Assembly (NCBI GenBank): GCA_946406115.1
Contig: OX291543.1
Coordinates: 23,896,815-23,960,814, forward strand
DNA length: 64,000 bases
Reading direction: 5' to 3'
Source of the DNA: Apoda limacodes
Lineage: Eukaryota; Arthropoda; Insecta; Lepidoptera; Limacodidae
Of this stretch, positions 12,562-22,646 are shown piece by piece; the stretch's first letter is position 1, and each line of letters opens with the position of its first letter. Both the position numbers and the translations under genes were made by a program. The notes beneath the pieces were generated by a model that saw only the letters and a program-made list of their open reading frames with translations, did not search any database and was not told where the DNA came from.

Positions 12562-13282
12562 TCATTATAATAATAATCCAATAAAAAAATGGGACACCTG
12601 CTATTTAAAATACCATTACAGCGCCATCTAGTTTATTTTTCAAAGAAACGGTAATGTATTTGTTTGTTGGAAACGATATTCAAAGTTGAGCAACTTTACA
12701 TTATTTTCCAGTGCAGGTTTAGATAGAACAAATACAACGAAAATGTATTTCTTGTATGAGGACTTGTTCCTCTTAATACTATTGCTAGATGGCGTTGTAC
12801 CGGTAATTTAACATGGTAATAGCTTCGGCCCGTCTCACACTTGACTGATTTTTATTATTTGTTGTTATACTTAAGAGTTCAAATTATTTTTCACTTCAAA
12901 TTTGAAGTTTGTGTATATAATTGTTTTTACGATAGAGCAAAAACAACAAAAATGTGTTTCTAAAACACCCCTATACAGGTAATTCCCCATTATACCACAT
13001 ATTCTGTAAATAATTTAGGCTTCTATTTCGTTCTAAAAGATAGAGCCTTTTAAAAGTCGGACAGACGGACAAACAGACAGACGGACATCGTAGGCTTAGT
13101 AATATAGCATCGCTGAGTACGGAACCCTAAAATATATTTCATCATAAATAAATGGATTTTTATTAACAATAAGGAGTAGAACCAGTCTTATTGCTGAGAT
13201 ATATTGTTACCGATATTACACAGGTCCTTAATAATACAAACCTATAATATATACGTATTAATATTAGTTTGCATATTATTTA

Positions 13283-13726
13283 GGGTGCGTTCGCTTTGGG
13301 ATTAAGAGTTGCCATGATTGATAATGCTTACACTTTCGATAACGCCAGTTTTGCCACCGACACCTATCGTTCGCGTAGCTTTGAAACGTTACTAACAACA
13401 TTTTTGGTTGCAAAACTTGCAAAACGAACGGTTGCCGTACACGCACTACGATAAAACACACACACACACACACTATTATAAACAATGAAATGTATAGGCA
13501 GTTTGACAGATTAACACAAAAACCCCACATCCAGCCATAGGTCTAAAGTTACATTTTTCGTTGGAAAAGTGATAAAAAATTACAAAAATATCGTAAACGA
13601 ACGCATGACAGTTTGTTACAGATGATTCTAAAATTTTGATATTTTTGCTACCAATGCAAACGAACGGATGACAGGTGACAAAAGTAATGAAAATAATGCT
13701 TCTGCATCCCAAAACGAACGCGCCCT
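13283..13726. mobile_element. 444-bp MITE, TTA target duplication, PIF/Harbinger-like
   Basis: Terminal inverted repeats of about 20 bp (GGGTGCGTTCGCTTTGGGAT against GGGCGCGTTCGTTTTGGGAT) are flanked by TTA at 13280-13282 and 13727-13729. Copy B has the empty site with a single TTA (near 46880). Internal 'cgaacg(g/c)atgaca' motifs are repeated, and a (CA)n tract lies near 13455. There is no coding capacity. A 3-bp TTA duplication is typical of PIF/Harbinger, but that assignment is inference. A relative lies at 62429-62867. Confidence 0.85.
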
Positions 13727-14342
13727 TAAAAAGATTAGAAATAGCAAAACATGTTGTCAATGCACAAGCACTCTAATAAAGCAACAATAAGAAAGAAAAA
13801 TCGCACGTAGTGATAGTAACTAACTTCATTGCTGTCCGTGGTCTAAGCTGTTGAATAAGTAAATAAAAAATCTCATGTTAAAACAACAGTGGAGCAATCA
13901 AACTCAAACCTTTTTTATTCAAGTCAACTTTTAAACAGCACTTCTGAATCGTCAGTTCCACCGGTTCGAAATGATTTTACTACTGAAAAATCTGGATATG
14001 AACCCAGGTCCCAATGTTTAAGTGCCGACGCTCCTACCACTAAACTAACTATGGATGCTATTTAACTCAATGCCTACAAGATGAACAACCATTGAACGAA
14101 AATAAACAATTGTTGTGTGTTAGTAACTAAATTGGCACAGGCGTAGGTCAGGCGAACTGGTTTTCTTATTCTGCGTGCATTTGTGCACGTGATCGTACAT
14201 CAAATTGATGTACCAAACCATTCTAAATGTAAAAACTCTAGTTTAAGGAGTTCAGTCTGGGGCGGCTAGTGTTTCTTTACAGAGGTTCAGTTCACTCTAT
14301 AAGGACATCTTTTTATTTGAAAGTTGTATAACAGTGTGTCTT

Positions 14343-17300
14343 CGTGAAGTGAGAAGGTCCCATAGGTGTAGTTGCCGATATAAAAGAGATGTTTTTACAA
14401 ATAAAATAGTAGAGAGTGACCGCGACATTCTACGTTTTTTATGGAGGGACGAGGATCGCAAACAACCACCAACTGACTGTCACAAATCTCAGTACCCGGA
14501 AGTCGCGCGCGCGTCAGTGAAAAACTTTTACATGGACGATTACTTCGGTTTATTCGATGACGAAACGGAAGCAAAAGAGCGCATAAACGAAATGCACAAA
14601 GTGCACTTGTCCGCGTCATCCGAACTCCGAGGTTGTAGAAAACGTCACAAACACACGCACAAACGACTCGACCGAAATTGGTAAAAACAACTCAGAAAGA
14701 ACGTTAGGTTTACTATGGAACCATTCGCGCGATACGTTAGGGTTTAACGTAAATCTCCGCAATACACCCGTGTGTATAATAAACGGTAGTACCATACCTA
14801 CGAAACGACAGATTACTAGCGCTATTATGTCAGTTTTCGACCCGCTAGGTTTAGTCTCGCCGATCACTATGGTAGGTAAAGCGCTCATACAAGAGGTATG
14901 GTGCAGTGGCATCGGCTGGGACGACCCTCTCACAGTGGAGGCTCACACAGCCTGACAATCATTTGTAGAGAACTTAAAGTTGCTCAAAAAGTTAGAAATT
15001 TATATTATAAATAGGCATATACCTGCTTTAACTCGTCGCGAAGTAGAAATGCACGTTTTTCGCGATACAAGCGACAAGGTATATGCGATCACGGTTTATT
15101 TCGCATGTAATAACGGCAACGGGTCAGAAACGTCTCACTTAGTTGCCGGAAAGGCAAAAGTTGCCCCGTTGAAACTTATATCGATACCGCGTTTAGAGTT
15201 GTAAGCCGCACCCAACTAACACAACAGGTGACATATGAGTTATATATTAGGACCGAGAATACTCGGTAGTAAGGTAATAACCTTAGGTGAAAATTACAGC
15301 CATTCTTAAGTGGTATATAGGTGCAGGCAACCCATATGCCACCCACATAGCACGAAAAGGAGAAAAATTGCAGCCTGTTTTCGGTTCTAAATGGATTCCT
15401 TAATAGTTTAAATTATACTCTGTAGTGGAAATTAGAACCGTGGGTGAAAGTTGTGCGTAGCGAACGAGTAATTGAATAAAAAACGATTTCGTTCATTCAT
15501 CAGGTGAAAAAGAAGTGCTCATAAAATGTCCGAGTGCAAAATCTAATTATTAATTATTTGAAATAAAACCCAAAAGTTATCCATCCGAGTGCGACTCGTG
15601 TTTAATTAGGTAAGTCCTATCGTGTTTCTATTTATTATTAGGTAACTTTAATGTTTTTGTATTGAATTAGCATAAAAGTCTTTGCGATTTGTTTTTTAAT
15701 GTAAATTATATTTGATATTTCTTTATAGATTTTCACGCGCCTTTCATTACATTAAGTTTATTAGAAAAATAAATTAAAAAGTAAATATGATTATAACCTA
15801 ACTTTTTTATTGGTTTTCAAAACATGTGATTTTGATTATTTAAATTTTATTATATTGTTAAATTACATCAGTTACAAGTACCACAGTTTTAGTAAGGTGT
15901 CAATAACATAATGTCGTATCCACACTTACACAATTTATAAGACACCATTTTGAAGACATGGTTTGCATCTTACAGTTCTAATCCTCACTTATTTACGCCT
16001 CATTTAGCACCATGAGGTTTAAAAATCACCTATTTGCATACTGTAAATGCAATTGAGTGAATGTTATAAACAAAAGTAATTGTTTGTTCTTTTTTAAGAT
16101 CTTTCAGACCTTTTAATATTATTGTATTCAACCTTTATTGAGGGTTTGTAGTATTTTATTGATCGATATTGCCATCACTCATGTTTAAGATATATTTTGT
16201 AAAGCACATTTAACTTGACGATGATAATTACCGCTCCGTTTAACTTTTTGTCCTGTTAACGGAACCCATTTTCTTCATAGAATAATGAAAGTATATGCAA
16301 ATGGTAAAAGAAAAAAAACCGACTGCGATTAAGTCCTTAATTTTTAAATAAATAATGTGAGAAAAAAGTAATTATGTATACATTTTTAGAACTAAAAGAT
16401 CCTTAGTAGTTCAAAATAAGTCATAATCGCTTATTTTGGTTCTTTAAGTTGACCTTTTGAAACTTATTTATGCGTTAGGGCGACTTATCATTGCACAGTA
16501 AAACTTAGAGATACAGCAACCATAGGTTCTCAAAGAACCGGAACATAACCCAGTTTAGCACTATAGATGGCAGGACAATCCTTTACATCACCTATTTGAA
16601 ACTTTAAGTGCCATATTGGGATTTAATCTAACTTATTTCTAAAAGTTGCATATCAGTGATTTATTTGCTACCACTGGTGCTACATTGGTGGCAAATATAG
16701 CTTATTTACAGTTAATGGTAGCAATTTCGACTGTATGCGTCCACAAGACATATAGGGAAAGCTAAATACATACATATGCAACTGCGAGTGAATTTAAGTA
16801 CTCATTTGCATCTTCGAGATCACCTTACAACTGAAAGATTTTTCTGACACTGATATACTACCTATTTAGAACTAAAAGCCGTAAGTAAGATAAGCTGTAA
16901 AAATCACTAATATGCTAGTTGGGCAGTGTTTGGCAGTTGGTTAGCCGATTCGGTCTAGCGTGAGTCGGATTACACAGTTATAAAAAGTATTAATTGGTCA
17001 GACTCTAAAACCGTATTAGCGTGGATAAATCCGACCCCCTTACTTTTAAAGCTTTCATAGCGCACCGATTGGCCGAGCTAGAGACTTTAACCTCGCCAAT
17101 AGACTGGCACTGGCTACCCAGTGCATAAAACGTTGCGGAAGACGCAACAAAAGGCATACCATCCAATTTCGATGCGAACCCCAGATTGTTTTGTGGCCCT
17201 GAGTTCATTAGGGGCGACCCCTCGACCTGGCCAGAAGAGAAGCAGGTCCAGGAGCCGTCAGTACCAACAGGCGTAGAAAGAGTTGTCTAGCAGGATCACG

Positions 17301-18756
17301 TAACGGTAAGGCATAATATTTGCGACAACTTACCTAGGGTCGAACGTTTTTCTAAATACCTAAAACTGTTGCGCACCACTGCCTATGCTTTTCTCGCCAC
17401 AGAGGTATTCAAAATTAAGCCACACGACAAAGATGTCAAACCTGAACTCACACAGATATTATACGCAGAGGCCAGCATAACTCATTCTATGAAGACATCA
17501 CGCATCTAGAGGCTGGGCGGCGACCACCAAAGAAGTCACCGTTTTACAAGCTGGCAGTCACAATAGACAAAAACAGTATTGTTTGTTACAACAGTCGAGT
17601 GAAAGACAAAGAAAAATTGCCATTCTTACCTGCCAAAGAAGAATTCACAAAGTTATTATTGCACCACATGCACGCAACCTACAACCACGGTAATCACCAA
17701 ACAGTTATAAATGAATTGCAGCATAGATATCATATAATAGGATTGCGAAGCGCTATACGCTATGTAAGTAACAAATGCCAATGGTGTGGGACCTAAAAAG
17801 GGACACCCTTGAAAATCTCATAGGCGACTTACCGTCAGAAAGGCTAACCCAAAACCAACCGCCATTTACCTACAACCGTAGTTGATTATTTTGGGCCGAT
17901 GCTAGTTACAATCGGGCGCAGACATGAGAAGCGGTGAAGCGCACTCTCACGTGCCTCACCACTCGAGCAGTACATTAAGAGTTGGCTGCATCTCTCTCTG
18001 CCTTCTCTATGATAATGAGCTTACGCCGTATGATGGCACCCCGCAGTACCCCGACCGTAATATACAGTGACAACGGTACTTGCTTTGTGGAGGCCGAACG
18101 TGAAATCGAAGAAGCGCTGCAAAACAACGAAAGTGAATTGAAAGCATTCGCAAATAATAAGTCTATCTGCTGGAAAAAGATAGCACCTGGAAACCCAAGT
18201 GCTGGTGGTGGGTGGGAACGACTCCTGCGATCTGTGAAAACGGCACTGAAAGTCACGCTAAAAGAGAAATTTCCGCCAGAAGAAGTTTTGCACACGCTAT
18301 TGTTAGAAGCTGAACACATTATCAACTCTAGACCTTTGAATCCAGTGAACCCTGTCTTGAGCCAAGAAGCCTTGACCAACCAACCATTTCCTTAATGGGC
18401 GGTCCAGCGCAATGTCACCTTTTGGTTCATTTAAAACCGTCTTAGTTAACCTAAAGTCTTAGAAAGTTGGAAACGCTGGTCGATGGAGTACAAACCTATT
18501 CTGATGCCTCGACCCAGCCCCAGTAAGCAGCATGAAAATATAAAGATTAGCGACATAGTGCTTATAGCAGACAACACCATGCTCAAAAGCTTATGGCCCC
18601 GTGGCGAAGTTACAAAAGTGTATCCAGGTCCAGATGGACGAGTTCGAGCTACGGAAGTCAGAACAGCAGCCGGATCCATACGCCGTCCGGCCTCCCGTCT
18701 CATCGTGATATCAGCAGTAACTTGAAGAGTTTGGTGCTTGCGCACAAGGGGGAGAG
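14343..18756 (+). pseudogene. BEL/Pao retrotransposon pol, decayed
   Basis: Pieces of a Pao-type polyprotein occur in the correct order. The reverse transcriptase part has FLWRDEDRKQPP and the catalytic YMDD (near 14530), with the intervening RT sequence deleted. The following region (14770-14955) has the Pao-typical SVFDPLGLVSPITMVGK and IGWDD. HVFRDTSDKVYAITVYF leads into VAPLKLISIPRLEL (to 15204), which is the RNase H start. WSDSKTVLAWI follows near 17000. The integrase zinc-binding region has H, H, C, C (17599-17796). The integrase core has YSDNGTCFVEA and ends with GGWERLLRSVK and INSRPL (18060-18350). A DUF5641-type tail follows (18483-18725; VYPGPDGRVRATEVRT). Stops, frameshifts and deletions occur throughout. 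The gag and 5' part are missing, because the element abuts duplication copy A. Confidence 0.92.
15205..16930. mobile_element. Unidentified 1.7 kb insertion inside the BEL/Pao remnant
   Basis: The Pao RNase H region stops after IPRLEL near 15204 and resumes near 16935 with SDSKTV-type sequence. The intervening DNA is AT-rich, has no long open frame and does not fit Pao. Motifs such as 'cacctattt' and 'ttagaactaaaag' (16387 and 16866) recur. I see no terminal inverted repeat or poly(A), so the type is unknown and the edges are approximate. Confidence 0.5.
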
Positions 18757-19126
18757 TGTTGTATATAGCTCTGTAGCATCGTAATTCATAGCCAGGTAGG
18801 CTAAAACATTAGTATTAGTTGTATTCATATATTTGCATTCAGACGTCATACGACGTACAAACGGCTAAAAATGTAAAACTTCTAAACAATTCTCGTTATA
18901 ACTTTGTATTGCAAAAGCTCACAAATATCAAACTTATGTAATTCGAAAGCTCTTGTTTTGTACAACATTTCTGTACTATTTTCATGTGTGTAACTTTTAC
19001 CACATTTCTGTAAATTAGGTTAAAGCGCTAGAACATACACAAAATTTGTATCGAATGCGAGAATAAATAAAAAACACATCGAGAGCTTCCTCAAAGTTTT
19101 GCAACGAGGTAGCTAAGCTTGCGACC
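18745..19126 (+). repeat. Polypurine tract and 3' LTR of the BEL/Pao element
   Basis: A polypurine tract AAGGGGGAGAG (ending 18756) directly follows the DUF5641-like coding end and precedes TGTTGTATATAGC, the expected TG start of an LTR at 18757. An AATAAA-type signal lies near 19063. The 3' limit is uncertain because no 5' LTR is present in the window for comparison. Confidence 0.65.
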
Positions 19127-19545
19127 GCCGGGCCTATTCACCCCCCCGACTGACCTCGGCATGGTCGTAAAACCATCGTTAGGCGATCTCGGCACGTACT
19201 AACGGCCCTAGATGACGATTCCGCTATCTGGATAGCGAGATTAGTCTCAACGACCTCCTCTAATAGGGCCTCCCTCCAAACACGACGCCGACGTCCCCAG
19301 GTTCGTCGGCGCCCGCAAGGATACACGAATATATAATATCAAAGAATGTTGGGCGCTTCTCGCCCCCGCTTAATCGCAACCGGATCCGCGTTACGGGGAA
19401 CTCCCCTCCTGGCGGTGACTCACCTTCGGGTTCGCGAGAGCGACAACCCAAGCCGAGGCTCCCCCGCGGGAAGCCCGTGAGCGTTGGGCGCTATACGGGC
19501 TGAGGCTCTTCAGAGACATGCCCAAAAAAGCCCGGCGAAGAAGTA
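19126..19545. repeat. GC-rich LINE 3'-region fragment
   Basis: Markedly GC-rich against the AT-rich surroundings. Its right half (19435-19545; gagagcgacaaccca, cccccgcggg, gagcgttgggcgctata) is repeated at 48637-48790, where it ends in poly(A). That indicates the 3' part of a non-LTR retrotransposon. The left half has no match in the window and no domain I recognise. Confidence 0.5.
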
Positions 19546-19607
19546 ATGACACGCCGACTGAAGCGCCGTCTACCGGATCCAAGTGTATTTCCGAAACATC
19601 CAGGAAC

Positions 19608-20330
19608 CCATTGCGACTTGTAAAGCAGCAACCTCTGCTCCGACTAGGAATAGCAATCTGCATTGTAGGAATCCGTAAAATAAGGATTTGAGCTAATGTT
19701 GTGCGCGATGTAACACGAGCGGTGGGGCATATTATTAGAAGGTATATTTATAACAAATAGAAGGACCAGGCAAAAATCCACACTATCCCCTTTTAATGGT
19801 CCAGTACTTCTAGTGCATACATGGCGATTACAATTACTATAAGTTTTAAAACAAACTGAAGTTTAACTATTATATACTACGTTTTAAGAAAAATACTCTT
19901 TAAAAGGCTCCTTAGATTGCCCAAAAATTTTAATCCAACTTAGGTACGGATTTGCAATCCCTAACTGCTTCACTAAGACTTCACGTACTGCTTTCCTCTG
20001 TTGAGTACACCAAGTTTTTGGACGCCAGCTTCACCTTGTCTGGCAAATGATCTCGGAACTGAACTGAACACAGTGAATGGGGTTTTTCTTAGCGGTGAAC
20101 GCACAGACTTGTATCTTTGTAGGGTTGAATCGGAGTAAGTTTTCCCGACCCCAGTCAGAGACCTTGGAGAGAGTGGTCTCGATTTGAGACACAAGTGATT
20201 CGCGCTTTTCCTCCACAACGAAACGAAGGATGTTTGCAAGACCCGTGTAATAAGCGTCTCCAGTACTGTCCTCTGCATAGCAATGTACTCGTATGTTGTT
20301 GATGTCCAACATGTCATTGGTACTCGCTGT
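19608..20330 (-). pseudogene. Fragment of jockey/CR1-type LINE reverse transcriptase
   Basis: On the minus strand, 20031-20312 encodes MLDINNI, then CYAEDSTGDAYYTG and SQIETTLSKVSDWGR. This is the YADD region and downstream part of the same LINE as at 31822-34476; the active-site YADD reads YAED here. Matching continues to about 19960 (VQKLGVLNRGKQY in another frame) and reappears at 19608-19650 after about 300 bp of unrelated sequence. It is short, frameshifted and not functional. Confidence 0.85.
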
Positions 20331-20378
20331 GCCCTACCTCACTTAGTATGGATTAGTATGGATGGATGTATGAAGTCT

Positions 20379-22105
20379 GAGATGATTTTTGTTTAATAGT
20401 AAGACCTTATAATAAAAGAAAAAAAATAATACATTGGAGAGAACTAGCTTCAGACATCCTACAGAGAAATAGTACTACCGATTCGCGCTTAGCAGAAAAG
20501 ATTTCTCCGTCAAGCCATGAGAGTTCTATGTATCTAGATCCAACTGATTATATAGAAATTAATAAAATTATCATGGGTCTAAAGTATAATAGTGCTCCAG
20601 GTATCGATAACATTCCAAATATTGTACTAAAAAACTCTCGGTCGATTTTGTGCACTATGATTGCGCATCTGGGTAATCTTAGTCTTACTACTGGGATTTT
20701 CCCAAAAATTTTCAAAGAAGCGGCTGTCGTGCCCGTGTTTAAGAGTGGTGACGCAGATTCAATTGCTAATTACAGACCTATATCACTACTGAGCGCAATT
20801 AGTAAAATCATGGAAAAAGTAGTTAACACTCGTCTAATTAAATTCCTCGAAAGCAAAACCTTACTGGCATGTACCCAATACGGTTTCCGCTCGGGTAGAA
20901 ATACTGAGGATGCGGTAGCTAGGCTCTCGGATATCGTTACAAAGGCAGTAGACAAGGGTGAAAAATGTGTTGCTATATTTTTGGACCTGCAAAAAGCATT
21001 CGATACTGTCTCATTACCAATTTTGTTGCGTACTTTAGAGTGCATGGGCATAAGAGGTATGGTCCTGGAGTGGCTCCGAGACTATTTGAACGGTAGAAGT
21101 CAGGTGGTTAAAGTTAAAAACTCTTGTAGCACCAGCTTTCCGGTCACGTATGGAATACCGCAGGGTAGTACCCTCGGTCCGACGTTATTTTTGGCTTACG
21201 TGAATAGCCTTTGTAAACTTCAAATAGATAACGTGGAAGTACTGGCTTTTGCAGACGATACTGTATTGATTTGCCGTGGGAAAACATGGTCACAAGTTCA
21301 AAAATCTGCCGAAATGGGCCTCAGACGAGTTATGCACTGGCTCGATGAGCATTTACTAACTATTAACGTAACTAAAACAAAATACATCTGTTTTAGAATA
21401 ACGGAAGCTACAAGTCCAGGGTTAAATTTTTCAATTAAAGCCCATACTTCCCAATGCAAACTTGAAAATTGTGGCTACTGTGACTGCATTGCCATTGCCC
21501 AAACCGATACCCATAAATACCTGGGCGTTATCATAGATTGCCATTTAAACTGGAAACCACATATATCTTCACTTAGCAAAAGAGTACGTAAATTACTTCC
21601 AATTTTTAAAAACCTTCGCGATGCTGCTGACTGCAATCTATTGACCAACGTATATTATGCCCTTTGCCAATGCGTCCTGTCTTACTGCTGCCCTATCTGG
21701 GGTGGAGCTGCTCCAACTCATCTGCTTGAGCTGGAAAGAGCCCAACGTGCAGTCATCAAGGTCATGTTCCATAAGCCCAGGAAATACCCTACCCAGAAAC
21801 TTTATGAAGAATCACGCTTCCTCACAGTTCGCCAATTATACATCTTCTTAACAGTCTTACGTCATCATAAATCTGTCGACCCATTGAAATTTTCACAGAG
21901 CAAAAGAAGAATTCGAACTCCTGTCCCCTCCTTTAACTCAATGTTCGCTCGACGTCAGCTATATTACATGGGGCCATTCATTTATCGGTTAGTTAATGAC
22001 ACGTACCAAATCTATAAAATGCCTAAGTTTCGTTTAAAAGCAACACTTAAAAAATACTTAACGGCCCTTGATTACCCTAGCACAGAAAAAATTCTACGAG
22101 TATAA
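20379..22105 (+). CDS. LINE reverse transcriptase, N-terminally truncated
   Basis: About 575 codons are open; the first ATG is at 20528 (525 residues). Counted from that ATG, the reverse transcriptase shows SAPGIDNIP (22-30), the NYRPISLLSAISKIMEKV block (81-98), AIFLDLQKAFDTV with the first catalytic Asp (about 153), YGIPQGSTLGPTLFL (208-222) and the active-site FADDT (241-245). The C-terminal part keeps KYLGVIIDCHLNWKPHI and a cysteine-rich CQCVLSYCCPIWGG, as in CR1/jockey-group proteins. The endonuclease domain is absent, so the element cannot mobilise on its own. There are no internal stops, which suggests fairly recent insertion. Whether it is expressed is unknown. Confidence 0.85.
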
Positions 22106-22204
22106 AGCAAAAACCACTAGGAACTTGTATCCTTCAATATCAACATGTACCACCGCATATACTCACCCACACGACACTCAAGTAGCCATAAACGCCTGAC
22201 ACTC

Positions 22205-22348
22205 ACTCATGACTCAGACGCAGCACACACAAACACATAGGCACACAACATACACCAATATACAAACAAGACACATACGAACATATTCATAGCTCACACA
22301 CACTCTCTCTCACACACCCACACACACATTCACAAACACACACACACA

Positions 22349-22385
<37 letters not shown>

Positions 22386-22426
22386 ACTCACACACACACA
22401 CACACACATACACATGCTCACACGTA
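22205..22426 (+). repeat. CA-rich microsatellite in the LINE 3' region
   Basis: A long imperfect (CA)n tract mixed with CT and 'actcacac' units. It lies between the LINE stop codon and the conserved 3' tail, so it expanded within, or was carried by, the element. Confidence 0.9.
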
Positions 22427-22646
22427 TTTTCACACATCCCGTTTGATTAATAATATTAGATACTGGCCAGGGGTGGAGGGTTGGTAACCTGAGACACAGG
22501 ATTCTCCTAGTTCAGGTACCAACCCGCCATAATTCTGATCGATCCTAGATTTAATTTTAGAATTGCATTCTACTGTAATAAATTTGTGATTTATAATGTA
22601 ATACTTATGGTGAGAAATAAACGTTATTATTATTATTATTATTACA

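Larger units (their letters stand above)
6162..14342 (+). repeat. Segmental duplication, copy A
   Basis: Aligned by eye, sequence from 'aattatgtgg' at 6162 to 'cagtgtgtctt' at 14342 corresponds in order to 37422-47645. The match covers upstream DNA, all five transporter exons, all introns and several kilobases of 3' flank. Copy A is about 2 kb shorter, mainly because copy B carries extra sequence in intron 3. The right edge abuts BEL/Pao coding sequence directly, and the left edge abuts unrelated AT-rich DNA. Confidence 0.9.
20379..22646 (+). mobile_element. 5'-truncated non-LTR retrotransposon (CR1/jockey group) with TTA-repeat tail
   Basis: Homology opens after a TGA near 20376, already inside the linker before the reverse transcriptase, so the endonuclease is missing. 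This is typical of incomplete target-primed reverse transcription. The coding frame ends at 22105. The 3' untranslated part contains a long CA-rich tract, then 'ggtaacctgagacacagg' and 'gaaataaacg', and a (TTA)n run at about 22623-22646 that serves as the tail. Confidence 0.8.

Noticed and set aside
14395..14933. Minus-strand frames over the Pao region
   Set aside because: Shadows of the plus-strand Pao polyprotein.
22205..22426. Possible CRISPR-like or satellite array
   Set aside because: It is an imperfect CA microsatellite without spacers; CRISPR arrays are not expected in an animal nuclear genome.
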